Origin: Roseibium alexandrii DFL-11
Lineage (GTDB): Bacteria; Pseudomonadota; Alphaproteobacteria; Rhizobiales; Stappiaceae
Reading direction: 5' to 3'
Assembly: GCF_000158095.2 (NCBI RefSeq)
Contig: NZ_CM011002.1
Location: 2,699,203 to 2,763,202, forward strand
DNA: 64,000 nt
Part shown: in pieces, positions 1 through 8,101 of the stretch
Position numbering within the stretch: position 1 is the first letter of the stretch
How the letters are laid out: every line of letters starts with the position of its first letter
The notes under the pieces: model-generated
What the model was told of the DNA's origin: nothing
Database searches by the model: none
Seen by the model: only the letters and a program-made list of their open reading frames with translations
Made by a program: the position numbers and the translations under genes

Positions 1-1
1 G

Positions 2-355
2 GCTGCCCCGGACGGCTCCATGCGCGACTACATGGCTTCCATCGAAAAGCTGCTTGCACGCTCCGAGACAACCTACCTGCCAGGGCATGGCGGCATTGTT
101 TCTGATGCGCCCATTTATGTTGAGCAGCTGAAACAGCACAGATTGTCCCGCGAGGCCTCAATCCTGAATGAACTTGGCACTCAACCACGCAGCATTCCGG
201 AGATCGTTGCCAAGCTCTACGCCGATGTAGACCCCAAATTGCACGGCGCGGCAGGGCTGTCGGTTTTTGCGCATTTGGAGGATTTGACCGAACGCGGCCG
301 GACAACAGCTGACCCAAGTTTGGCGCTGGACGCAACATTCCGGCTAAAGCCGTAA
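2..355 (+). CDS. MBL-fold metallo-hydrolase, C-terminal part (5' truncated by window edge)
   Basis: The reading frame is open from the first bases of the window and ends at a TAA at 353-355, so only the last ~117 residues are present. The stretch includes the PGHGG motif (around base 80), typical of the last metal-binding histidine of metallo-beta-lactamase fold hydrolases. After it comes a helical region (LNEL..PRSIPEIVAKLY) like the C-terminal winged-helix domain of LACTB2-type members. The catalytic HxHxDH motif lies outside the window. Substrate unknown; family call fairly secure, exact function not. Confidence 0.8.
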   Translation, partial: AAPDGSMRDYMASIEKLLARSETTYLPGHGGIVSDAPIYVEQLKQHRLSREASILNELGTQPRSIPEIVAKLYADVDPKLHGAAGLSVFAHLEDLTERGRTTADPSLALDATFRLKP

Positions 356-364
356 CGATAGATA

Positions 365-1351
365 TCAGCCTTCGAGATCATCCAGCTCGAAGGCATCGGC
401 AGAGAGCCCTTCATCATCCTCAAAGTAGGGTTTGAAACTCGGCAACGGAATTGTTTCCCGATCGCGTTCAAAAACCTCCAGAGGGGCGTCCTCTTGGAGT
501 TCGGACTCTTCAACCGCTAGACGCTCCAGATCGCCGTAGGTCTCAAGAAGAACACGGTCGATTTCGGACATAAGACCTCGGATGACATTCGCGTTGCCTG
601 AAAACTCACGTAAAGGCGACTGGGATCTGGAGCGGACGTCAAGGAGCGCACCGACAGGATCCGGGCGGACCCTCAGCGCAATATCATGCTTAAGGCCCAG
701 CAGTTGGGTGGTTTCCTCGGCCCACAATGCGGTCGGCGCATCCAAGAGATCGGGCGGAAGCTCATCAACTACGCGCCAATTCAGCTCATCAACCGCTTTC
801 TTTGCAGCTGCGTGCAATTCGCCCGGAGTTATCCGGTAGCGCCGTGGAACAATGTCCGGGTAGAGCTCCAGTTGCAACTCGGCAGCTGACCTCTCGGCAC
901 GCATAGCCTCCTGGTATTGGATCCAGGCCGTGTTGCGGACATGTGATGCCATCCAGACCAACACAGCCTGATCCGAGTGCGGCAGAGCTTCAACCAGCAG
1001 CGGAGGCTCGTCCGGATCAGTGGTCACATCTGTGAGCTCCGGATCTACGATTAGAAGTCCCAATACGGCTGCAGGCGCACACAGCGCGACGGCACCCAAC
1101 ATGACACCAAGTATGGAAGATCCGATACCGCCGCCACCGCGGCTCCAAATTCGGACAAATGCGATCAGTCCACACAGCATGGCCGTTGCAGCCAACACAG
1201 CTGCCACAGAGAGGGACAAAACGAATGTATCGGGTGTCAGAAGGTCAAAACGCTGCGTCACCAAGGTGACCAAAGCCAGCGCGAACGCAAGCGCCCCGAG
1301 AGTGCGGCTGGCTGGTGCAGCTTTTGATCTGTGAGCCGGGTATTGCTTCAT
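365..1351 (-). CDS. DUF1499 domain membrane protein
   Basis: A 328-residue protein. Three hydrophobic helices are visible at about residues 16-33, 41-68 and 75-101, followed by a soluble C-terminal part. Residues ~236-265 (LLDVRSRSQS, then GNANVIRGLM) match the usual core of DUF1499, a family of unknown function in Proteobacteria. The tail is acidic. It converges on the MBL-fold gene with only 9 bp between stops. Function unknown; an envelope location is inferred from the helices. Confidence 0.8.
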   Translation of the reverse strand: MKQYPAHRSKAAPASRTLGALAFALALVTLVTQRFDLLTPDTFVLSLSVAAVLAATAMLCGLIAFVRIWSRGGGGIGSSILGVMLGAVALCAPAAVLGLLIVDPELTDVTTDPDEPPLLVEALPHSDQAVLVWMASHVRNTAWIQYQEAMRAERSAAELQLELYPDIVPRRYRITPGELHAAAKKAVDELNWRVVDELPPDLLDAPTALWAEETTQLLGLKHDIALRVRPDPVGALLDVRSRSQSPLREFSGNANVIRGLMSEIDRVLLETYGDLERLAVEESELQEDAPLEVFERDRETIPLPSFKPYFEDDEGLSADAFELDDLEG

Positions 1352-1728
1352 CTGACCTTGCGTTCAGTTTCCAACCGCCTGTTTAGCATTCCTGACCGTG
1401 TCGGCATAGCGGGCATGTGCGTGAAGTCCCCGGCAATACATCGGCCTACGGCCTGAATTGCCTTGCAACCAGTGCACTCGCTCGGATCGTTAAGAAAGCC
1501 TTACCGCAATTGTTCACGTTTGAACCAAGTTGGTAACAACCTGACATCCTTTTTGAGTAGCCGAACTCGGGACGTCGGGGCATCCTAAGTTTATCCGGGT
1601 AAGAAAATGCGAAAAATGGACAAAATGTCATTTAAGCGCCTTATTCCGGCACCACATCACCGGTTGCGGATCGGAACACTCTTATGCCGCATCGATTAGA
1701 AACTGAGACAGAAAGACGGAACGGAACA
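1352..1728. other. Intergenic region between divergent genes
   Basis: About 375 bp separate the DUF1499 gene (minus) from the small plus-strand gene at 1729. It should hold both promoters. I see no convincing coding sequence; a 61-codon minus-strand open frame here has no ribosome-binding site and no recognisable motif. No clear repeat or terminator was found. Confidence 0.5.
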
Positions 1729-1872
1729 ATGTCTGATCAAACTGCCCGCCCTGCACAAACTGCACAGGCTGGAGCAAAACTTGAAAGCCTCTACAAGCCA
1801 GTCGGCATTGCAGCCTTGAACGCTGCGGCATTGTGCTTGCGTCCCGTCTCAAAAAAGACCTCCGGAAAATAA
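1729..1872 (+). CDS. Small hypothetical protein (47 aa)
   Basis: The start at 1729 gives 47 residues beginning MSDQTARPAQ; an in-frame start at 1684 adds 15 residues but has no better ribosome site. A purine-rich stretch (ACGGAACGGA, 1718-1726) precedes the ATG. The central LESLYKPVGIAAL segment resembles, from memory, a family of ~50-60 residue proteins of unknown function common in Rhizobiales. The basic tail ends KKTSGK. A terminator-like hairpin follows 18 bp after the stop, which supports a real monocistronic gene. Confidence 0.55.
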   Translation: MSDQTARPAQTAQAGAKLESLYKPVGIAALNAAALCLRPVSKKTSGK

Positions 1873-1890
1873 TCCGGCAGGAGTAATCAG

Positions 1891-1909
1891 AGGCGATCAC
1901 TCATCGCCT
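1891..1909 (+). terminator. Hairpin terminator after small gene
   Basis: Perfect 7-bp arms AGGCGAT (1891-1897) and ATCGCCT (1903-1909) with a CACTC loop, followed by the weakly T-rich TCTGGTTT. It lies just after the 47-residue gene. Confidence 0.55.
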
Positions 1910-1972
1910 TCTGGTTTCAAAACAAATGACATACCGTCAATGCTTTTTGCGTGAGCGAATAATGTGCGCGCA

Positions 1973-1986
1973 AAACGCTAGCGTTT
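1973..1986. promoter_or_regulatory. 14-bp perfect palindrome upstream of corA
   Basis: AAACGCTAGCGTTT is a perfect palindrome about 135 bp upstream of the corA start codon. It could be an operator for a dimeric repressor or part of the transcribed leader. The binding protein is unknown. Confidence 0.35.
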
Positions 1987-2055
1987 GGATGATCCATCCA
2001 TAATGCTTGTTGGTTTGGGTATGTTATTGAAATAGCCGCAAAAGTGGTTGCGTGC

Positions 2056-2115
2056 GCCCAGTTCTTTTGGGCAAGCTCCTGACTGTCGATTGCATTGCAA
2101 TCTGGGTGGAGCTTG
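2056..2115 (+). promoter_or_regulatory. Folded corA leader hiding the ribosome-binding site
   Basis: Two adjoining hairpins end 5 nt before the corA start codon. The first pairs GCCCA (2056-2060) with TGGGC (2068-2072). The second pairs CAAGCTCC (2072-2079) with GGAGCTTG (2108-2115) and carries an inner stem GATTGC / GCAATC (2088-2093 / 2097-2102). Base 2072 belongs to both, so they partly compete. The GGAG ribosome-binding site (2108-2111) is fully inside the second stem, so folding should lower translation. A control role is inferred. Confidence 0.5.
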
Positions 2116-2120
2116 TCTGA

Positions 2121-3095
2121 ATGATCATTGCCTATTGCCCGTCCGTGAATGGCCTGGAACGTATCGAGCTGACTGATGACGCGCCGTTGCCGTCAACGTC
2201 TGTATGGATTGACCTGATCAGTCCAACGCAAGAAGAGCGGACCAAAGCAGAGCGGTTGATGGGTGCCGAGATCCCGAACCGGGATGAAATCACCTCGATC
2301 GAGACGTCAGAACGCTTCTATTTGGAACCTGGCGCGGTCGTGATGACGGCACAGATGCCTGCTGTGTCCCATACCCTGGATCCTGTCCGGTCTTCCGTGA
2401 CCTTTGTACTGAACGCAAAACGCCTGGTGACCGTTCGATACGGCGAGCCGAAATCCCTGACGCTTTTGACCCGAAAGGTGCAATCGGATGCGACAATCGC
2501 GCATCTTGGACCTGCGATCATGTTCGCGCTGTTGGACATCATCGTCGACCGCTGCGCCGACGAAATGGAAACCGCATCTGCCTGTTATGACGACCTCGCG
2601 CTGAAAGTGTTCGGAGACGGCCTCAACACACGGAAAACCGCCAGCTACAAGGACGCTATCAGGAAACTGGGACGGATTGGCTTGAGAGTTGCCAAGATGC
2701 ACGATGTGTGCGCCGGTCTGGCAAGGATGGTGCTTTACATCTCCACGCATGCAAAGCGCTTCAATCTCAGCGACGACCAAGTGACCGATTGCAAGATGTA
2801 TGGGCGGGACATCCATTCCATCAAGGAATACGGGGATGCGCTCGACAACAAACTCACGTTTCTTTTGGATGCAACCGTTGGCTTGGTCTCTATGGAGCAA
2901 AACCAGATCGCAAAAATCTTTACCGTTCTGGGACTGATTTTCTTGCCACCGACGCTGATTGCGTCGATCTACGGTATGAACTTCGTCAACATGCCGGAGC
3001 TCCAATGGCAAATGGGGTTCATATTCGCCATTGGTCTTATGGTCATCTCCGTCGGCGTAACCTTTTTCCTTTTCCGCTGGCTCCGGCTGCTTTGA
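2121..3095 (+). CDS. corA: CorA-family magnesium/divalent cation transporter
   Basis: 324 residues, normal for CorA. The N-terminal two thirds form the soluble funnel domain. Near the C-terminus there are two membrane helices, with the diagnostic GMN motif at residues 285-287 in the loop between them, and a basic C-terminus (FRWLRLL). CorA forms a pentameric inner-membrane channel for Mg2+ and sometimes Co2+ or Ni2+. The GGAG at 2108 is the likely ribosome site and is buried in a leader hairpin. The gene converges on pdxH with a 6-bp gap. Confidence 0.93.
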   Translation: MIIAYCPSVNGLERIELTDDAPLPSTSVWIDLISPTQEERTKAERLMGAEIPNRDEITSIETSERFYLEPGAVVMTAQMPAVSHTLDPVRSSVTFVLNAKRLVTVRYGEPKSLTLLTRKVQSDATIAHLGPAIMFALLDIIVDRCADEMETASACYDDLALKVFGDGLNTRKTASYKDAIRKLGRIGLRVAKMHDVCAGLARMVLYISTHAKRFNLSDDQVTDCKMYGRDIHSIKEYGDALDNKLTFLLDATVGLVSMEQNQIAKIFTVLGLIFLPPTLIASIYGMNFVNMPELQWQMGFIFAIGLMVISVGVTFFLFRWLRLL

Positions 3096-3101
3096 GCCGG
3101 C

Positions 3102-3737
3102 TTACGGATAAAGGCGCTCTTTGCTCCACGGTTCAGACGACGCAGACCGGGTGAACTTTACACGGTCATGAAGCCTGAAGGGCCGGTCCGCCCAAAACTC
3201 AATCTCACTGGGGATCAACCGCAGTCCTGACCAATGCTCGGGGCGCGGAATATCGCCAATACCGAACTTCGCCGTGTACTTGGCAACTTCCTTTTCCAGC
3301 GCAAAACGGCTTTCCACGGGGCGGGACTGGCGAGAAGCCCAGGCACCAATCCGGCTGCCGCGCGGACGGGATTGATAATACTCATCTGCCTCTTCTGCCG
3401 AGACCTGGACGATCTCGCCGCGGATCCGGATTTGCCGCCGCAAAGACTTCCAATGGAAGCACATAGCCGCCCTCCCAGCTGACAACAATTCGCGGCCCTT
3501 GGCGCTTTCAAGGTTTGTGTAGAAAACAAACCCGGTTTCATCAAAACCCTTCAGGAGAACCATGCGTACATTTGGCAATCCGTCCGGATCAACCGTCGAC
3601 AGCGCCAAGGCATTCGGATCATTGGGTTCGGTCGTTTTGGCTTCCTCAAGCCATTCATCAAACAGCTCAAATGGTTTCTCTGCCTCAACAAAGTCACCTT
3701 TTGTTAACTCTTCATGGGGATTCTTGTGGTTTGTCAT
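3102..3737 (-). CDS. pdxH: Pyridoxamine 5'-phosphate oxidase
   Basis: FMN enzyme that oxidises pyridoxamine or pyridoxine 5'-phosphate to pyridoxal phosphate. The start at 3737 ([10 protein letters not shown]) gives 211 residues, the usual size; the frame stays open 51 codons further upstream but that part is unlike the family. Family features include [19 protein letters not shown], the [14 protein letters not shown] core, [11 protein letters not shown], and the typical RLYP C-terminus. It is divergent from a lipoprotein gene, a neighbour order seen in other Rhizobiales. Confidence 0.95.
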   Translation of the reverse strand: MTNHKNPHEELTKGDFVEAEKPFELFDEWLEEAKTTEPNDPNALALSTVDPDGLPNVRMVLLKGFDETGFVFYTNLESAKGRELLSAGRAAMCFHWKSLRRQIRIRGEIVQVSAEEADEYYQSRPRGSRIGAWASRQSRPVESRFALEKEVAKYTAKFGIGDIPRPEHWSGLRLIPSEIEFWADRPFRLHDRVKFTRSASSEPWSKERLYP

Positions 3738-3811
3738 TGGTACCCTGTCGAAGGATTCGATGGCCGGAGGAACGGCAAGAAGATGCCGCCCTTGAGAAAG
3801 GCTATCAATTG

Positions 3812-4303
3812 ATGCGCCGTATGCGTTCATATACTGCCAGACCCAGCAAGATCCACCCCTTGAAAAACCAATCCGCGGTGGTGTGCGCACTTGTCATGGG
3901 ATTGACCGCGTCGGGGTGCAGCCAGGTCGGCATGCAAGTCGGCACCGATGATCTGAAAACACCGACCATTCTGACCGGATCCATTCCCTCTGCGGCAGAT
4001 GAAGCCTACACAGATCTCAGCGTTGAAGACCGGCAGTCGATTGCGAAGAACTTTGACACCCTGGACCAGGATCTGGCGAGCGGGGCGGGCCTGGAAGACT
4101 TGAAACTGCCTTGGCTGAACGGCATCAGCGGGAATTCCGGAACGATTTCCGAAATCAATTCGACTGCTTTTGCGCAAACCGGGTGCCTTGGTTTCAAAAC
4201 CACCGCCAACACCATCAGCGGCATCAAACTCTATTCCGGTACAGCCTGCCGGGATATTACGCAGAAGTTTGCCGTAACAGCGCTCACGGTCGCTGACGCT
4301 TGA
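3812..4303 (+). CDS. Putative surface-antigen-like lipoprotein (RT0821/Lpp0805 type)
   Basis: 163 residues from ATG 3812 (ATG 3821 is an alternative). A basic N-terminus and hydrophobic stretch are followed by the lipobox LTASGC, so a lipidated envelope protein is predicted. The C-terminal half carries [11 protein letters not shown] and [12 protein letters not shown]; the latter resembles the end of 17-kDa antigen / RT0821-Lpp0805 surface proteins, which are commonly encoded between pdxH and a DnaJ gene in Rhizobiales. Two cysteines in this part could form a disulfide. Function unknown. Confidence 0.75.
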   Translation: MRRMRSYTARPSKIHPLKNQSAVVCALVMGLTASGCSQVGMQVGTDDLKTPTILTGSIPSAADEAYTDLSVEDRQSIAKNFDTLDQDLASGAGLEDLKLPWLNGISGNSGTISEINSTAFAQTGCLGFKTTANTISGIKLYSGTACRDITQKFAVTALTVADA

Positions 4304-4488
4304 ACAACAGAAAATTCACTATAAAAGAACCGAGAGTCTACCGTCGGCGCTCTGGAATTTTTTCCTATCCGTTACGATATCTAAGGTAACGATGGTCGGA
4401 CAACGATATGCGGGCTGTGCCTTATGACAGGCATCAAGACCGCCACGAGCGGTCCAGACCGGCAATCTTGTGAACACTGGTGAGACGA

Positions 4489-5490
4489 ATGCGGGATCCC
4501 TACAGCGTTCTCGGGGTGGCGAAATCCGCCAACGAGGGCGACATCAAAAAGGCCTTTCGGCAATTGGCCAAAAAATACCATCCGGATCAGAACAAAGACG
4601 ATCCGGGGGCGCAGCAGCGTTTTGCCGAAGTGAACCAGGCCTACGAAATTGTCGGCGACAAGGACAAGCGGGCCCAGTTCGATCGCGGCGAGATCGATGC
4701 CGAGGGCAAGCAGAAGTTCCAATCCCGCGGTTTTGATGGCTTTTCTGGCTTTGAAGATTTTGGCGCTACTGGCGGGACCCGGGGTTTCAGATCATCGGGG
4801 AGCACCAGCGGCGGCGCTGCTGGTGGGTTCGATGACATCCTGAATGACATTCTGGGTGGTTTCGGTGGCCGTGGAGGTGCGCGAGGCGGCGCAGGTCAAG
4901 GTGCCGGCGGGTCTGCTGGCGCGAGCGGAGCCCGTGCGCGCCGGGCCTCCCCTTCCAAAGGTGCAAATGCCGATCTGATGGCGGCCGTTTCACTGGAAGA
5001 TATTCTGAACTCCGGCAAGGCTCAGGTCACGCTCCCAAGCGGAAAGACCGTCAACGTCACCCTCCCCAAAGGCGTCGTTGAAGGTGAAAAAATCCGATTG
5101 AAAGGTCAAGGTCATCCGGGCGATCAGGGTGGTCCTGCGGGTGATGCTCTGATTGAAGTTCGCTTCAAGACGCACAAGCTGTTTGACGTCAAAGGGTACG
5201 ACCTTCATCTGGATCTGCCGATCACGCTTTATGAAGCGATCCTCGGCGCGAAGATCCGGACACCTACCTTGACCGGCGCTGTCAATCTGACCATTCCGGA
5301 AAACACCTCCAGCGGCAAGACAATGCGGCTGAAAGGCAAGGGCTTGCCGACCAAGAACGGCGGTCACGGGGACCTTTTGGTCAAGATCCAGATCATGCTG
5401 CCGCCGCACGGCGATGATGAGCTGGATACCTTGATGAAGGCATGGCGGGAAATCACACCGTACCGGGTTCGCGGTCACGAATTCGACTAG
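4489..5490 (+). CDS. DnaJ-family chaperone without zinc finger (CbpA-like)
   Basis: 333 residues from ATG 4489 (a GTG at 4480 would add three). The J domain occupies residues ~1-65 with the HPD motif needed to stimulate DnaK. A Gly/Phe/Ser/Ala-rich linker follows to about 160, then the two C-terminal substrate-binding beta domains ([13 protein letters not shown], then MRLKGKGLP). The CxxCxGxG zinc repeats of classical DnaJ are absent, so this is a CbpA-type co-chaperone rather than the main DnaJ. It converges on the ClbS-like gene across a 15-bp stem. Confidence 0.9.
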   Translation: MRDPYSVLGVAKSANEGDIKKAFRQLAKKYHPDQNKDDPGAQQRFAEVNQAYEIVGDKDKRAQFDRGEIDAEGKQKFQSRGFDGFSGFEDFGATGGTRGFRSSGSTSGGAAGGFDDILNDILGGFGGRGGARGGAGQGAGGSAGASGARARRASPSKGANADLMAAVSLEDILNSGKAQVTLPSGKTVNVTLPKGVVEGEKIRLKGQGHPGDQGGPAGDALIEVRFKTHKLFDVKGYDLHLDLPITLYEAILGAKIRTPTLTGAVNLTIPENTSSGKTMRLKGKGLPTKNGGHGDLLVKIQIMLPPHGDDELDTLMKAWREITPYRVRGHEFD

Positions 5491-5503
5491 GACGTCAACT
5501 CAG

Positions 5504-5540
5504 CACTATGATGACGGTGCCTGTCACCGCCATCATAGTG
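5504..5540. terminator. Bidirectional hairpin between convergent genes
   Basis: CACTATGATG (5504-5513) pairs with CATCATAGTG (5531-5540). After one mismatch CGGTG (5515-5519) pairs with CACCG (5525-5529), leaving a 5-nt loop. The 15-bp stem lies between the dnaJ-like and ClbS-like stops. No T-run follows on either strand. Confidence 0.55.
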
Positions 5541-5576
5541 AAGTGACTGATAGGTCTCAGAGGGCCAGACCAGCAC

Positions 5577-6077
5577 TCATCCGGCTTTGGCTGCGCGCAT
5601 CCGTTTCCGCAGGTATTTGACAGCCGACCGGTAGTGGCTTGCACCGGCAGCCTCTGCAAAACGGCCAGCGGGCCATTTGCTATGGCTTCCCTTCATCGGC
5701 GCGCCATAGAGCTCTTTTTCAGTCAGATTTTCGACAAGGGCCAACAATTCAAAATGGTTGGCCTCAAGCAGTGTGCGGACGGATGCCCACGAAAAGCTGG
5801 CCTGACGCGCTCTCAAATCGGCATTGTAGCGTGGCGTTTCCGACCATTTGTAGCCTTCAGCGGGGATATGGACCGGTACGCCTGATTGACCATCCCGGTA
5901 CCATTTCAAGAACAACTCGATCCAGTGCGCACGGTGGCCCACGATGTCCTTGGGGCTGATGCCGTCTTCATCCTTTTCCAGGCGCTGCATTGCCGGAAGG
6001 GCATCAAGCACATCCTTGAGTTTGCTCCATTCCTTTTCGGTGATCTCAAGAAGCTCTGATTTAGACCCTGCCGCCAT
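5577..6077 (-). CDS. ClbS/DfsB family four-helix bundle protein (DUF1706)
   Basis: 166 residues, almost all helical. Features shared with the ClbS/DfsB family are KDIVGHRAHWIELFLKWY near residue 45, the KWSETPRYN segment, and the C-terminal RFAEAAGASHYRSAVKYLRKR. ClbS hydrolyses the colibactin cyclopropane; the role of most relatives is unknown. It lies 68 bp downstream of the GNAT gene on the same strand and may be its last operon partner, or may have its own promoter. Confidence 0.8.
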   Translation of the reverse strand: MAAGSKSELLEITEKEWSKLKDVLDALPAMQRLEKDEDGISPKDIVGHRAHWIELFLKWYRDGQSGVPVHIPAEGYKWSETPRYNADLRARQASFSWASVRTLLEANHFELLALVENLTEKELYGAPMKGSHSKWPAGRFAEAAGASHYRSAVKYLRKRMRAAKAG

Positions 6078-6145
6078 CTATGCCTCCCGGTTTGAATACC
6101 GCACAGTTGCGAATTCAAGGCACCTATTTCTTTATTGAACAAAAC

Positions 6146-6802
6146 TCACGACACCCCAACCTGCAAGCCACACCATATGGTCCCTACGGAGCCCATGGAT
6201 TTTTGGGTTAGGAGCGTTTGAAATCCGCGCGATTTCCAAAAGGCAAATCCCGACGTGTTCTTTGCGTTCACACGGACATGGACACCGGAGACAGACGCGT
6301 TTTGGGCAGCGTCCAGCCATACATTCAACAACGCTGTGCCTACACCCTTGCCCTGAACCTCCGGCAAGAGATTCATATGCAAGTGTGCGGGAAATGTCTG
6401 GACGACCCGCTCAGGAACAACATCAGGGCGATGAATCATGTGGATTCGTTTTTGATCGGCCGTGAGTTCTCCCTGCACCTGTCCGGGCCAAGGATAATCG
6501 CGCCTAAGCTCTGGCCACCAACGATCTTCGAGTTGTGCTTCAAAGTCTCGTGTATTTGTGGCGCCAAGCACAAATCCAAGAACTTGTTTTTGGTTCTCGA
6601 CGACATACCCGATCGTACCGTCTAAAATCAGGTACGGAGCTGCGTAGATGTGCCCCATCAAATTCGGATCTACGTAAAGGCTCGTCGCATCTCGTCCGGC
6701 ATTGCCGGTAAGAAGGCTTATGTCATAGACAGCATCGAGATCCGATCGGATCGCCGGGCGAAACTCCAGATCATCGTCTAGCGGTCCTGATATCCGTACC
6801 AC
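6146..6802 (-). CDS. GNAT family N-acetyltransferase
   Basis: 218 residues with the GNAT fold. The acetyl-CoA-binding signature is LLPEVQGKGVGTALLN, followed by VRVNAKNTSGFAFWKSRGF, the usual end of the domain. The GTG start at 6802 overlaps the upstream flavoprotein gene by 25 bp, suggesting translational coupling. The insertion between beta strands (~residues 85-125) recalls acetyltransferases related to the C-terminal domain of eukaryotic O-GlcNAcase; substrate not predictable. Beside amine-oxidising flavoproteins, an amine or polyamine substrate is a fair guess. Confidence 0.85.
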   Translation of the reverse strand: MVRISGPLDDDLEFRPAIRSDLDAVYDISLLTGNAGRDATSLYVDPNLMGHIYAAPYLILDGTIGYVVENQKQVLGFVLGATNTRDFEAQLEDRWWPELRRDYPWPGQVQGELTADQKRIHMIHRPDVVPERVVQTFPAHLHMNLLPEVQGKGVGTALLNVWLDAAQNASVSGVHVRVNAKNTSGFAFWKSRGFQTLLTQKSMGSVGTIWCGLQVGVS

Positions 6803-8100
6803 CAGTAGGCCCCCTGCAGATAGAGCTTGCGCAACGAAGGCAGCGGGAAACGTTTGAATGGCTGCTGCAAGGCGGCCGGCAGATCTTCAGGGCGCACGGT
6901 GCCCAATATCAGACCGGCGGCTTTTTCTCCGGACAAGGACGCCATGGCAATTCCGCTTCCATGCCAGCCCATTGCAGCATAAACGCCGTCCATTCCGGGG
7001 ATTTCACCAACAAACGGGGTCAGGTTGCGGGACAGGCATACGCGGCCGTACCACTGATATTCGCTCTCAACGTTCTCCCAAGCGGGAAACATTGACTCAA
7101 AATCCTGCCTTGCGCGCTTGTGCATGGCTTTGAGGGACGGTTCGGTCTCGAATATTCCGCCGCGTGTTCCAAACAGGAACCTGCGGTCGGGCATCAGCCT
7201 GAAGTAATGCAGCAAAATACGGGAGTCTGACGCCATCGTCTCCGACGTCCAGCCTTGAGCGGACAACTCATCCTCAGACATCTGGCGCGTAACATGGATG
7301 GACGACATGACCGGGAGCGTTCGGCCGTGCATCCATTTCGGAACGGTTTCCTTTGCATAACCGTTGCCAGCAAGCACGACGCCTTTTGCGCGCACGAAGC
7401 CATGTTCGGTATCAAGCCGCCACCGGTCCCCGTCGCGGCTCATACCATTCACCGGGGACTTGCCGTAGATCCGCCCCCCCTTCCTGCGTACTTGATCGGC
7501 AAGGCCATAGAGATAGGCCATCGGATTGAGCGCAAAACCGTACGGGATGTGAAGACCGCCGTGAAAGCCGGGACCGCCGTAACCTTCTTCGTCCAGCGCT
7601 GCTTTGTCCAGCACCTGGGACTTGATCCCGAAATTCTCCTTCAGGTAGGCCGCTTCAGCCCTCAAACCGTCAAGGTCTTTTGGCCGGTGCGCCAGTGTGA
7701 TTTCGCCTTTGGAATGGCAGTCGGCATCAATCCCCCAAGTCTCCAGCCGCTGAGCGACCTGGTTGATGCCGGCGACTTGATATGCAAGGAACTTGCGCGC
7801 CTCTTCCAAACCGAAACGCCGGACAAGCTGGTGCACACTCAGTTTTGTCCCGCCCAAACAGCAAAACCCGCCGTTCCGGCCTGAGGCTCCGTAGCCGACA
7901 TGCTCTGCTTCCAGGACGCAGACTGAAACACCAGCCGCTGCCAGCTTCATCGCAGCGCTCAATCCGGCAAAACCGGCACCGATCACTGCAACATCAAACA
8001 ACGCATTGCCCATCAGCTGACGGTCCGTGCGCAGTGCGGGTCTGCTCGCCTCCCAATAGCTTCCCGCCAATTGCCGCTGATCTTGTGTCTTCTGGAGCAT
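6778..8100 (-). CDS. FAD-dependent amine/amino-acid oxidoreductase (DAO family)
   Basis: 440 residues. The dinucleotide-binding motif VIGAGFAGLSAAMKLA is at ~38-53, then GYGASGRNGGF, the flavin-contacting segment of DAO proteins such as gamma-glutamylputrescine oxidase PuuB. C-terminal GMDGVYAAMGWHGSGIAMA closes the FAD site. It starts 1 bp after the stop of a second, related flavoprotein gene. Both should oxidise secondary or primary amines using FAD and release H2O2; the substrate is unknown. Confidence 0.88.
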   Translation of the reverse strand: MLQKTQDQRQLAGSYWEASRPALRTDRQLMGNALFDVAVIGAGFAGLSAAMKLAAAGVSVCVLEAEHVGYGASGRNGGFCCLGGTKLSVHQLVRRFGLEEARKFLAYQVAGINQVAQRLETWGIDADCHSKGEITLAHRPKDLDGLRAEAAYLKENFGIKSQVLDKAALDEEGYGGPGFHGGLHIPYGFALNPMAYLYGLADQVRRKGGRIYGKSPVNGMSRDGDRWRLDTEHGFVRAKGVVLAGNGYAKETVPKWMHGRTLPVMSSIHVTRQMSEDELSAQGWTSETMASDSRILLHYFRLMPDRRFLFGTRGGIFETEPSLKAMHKRARQDFESMFPAWENVESEYQWYGRVCLSRNLTPFVGEIPGMDGVYAAMGWHGSGIAMASLSGEKAAGLILGTVRPEDLPAALQQPFKRFPLPSLRKLYLQGAYWWYGYQDR

Positions 8101-8101
8101 T

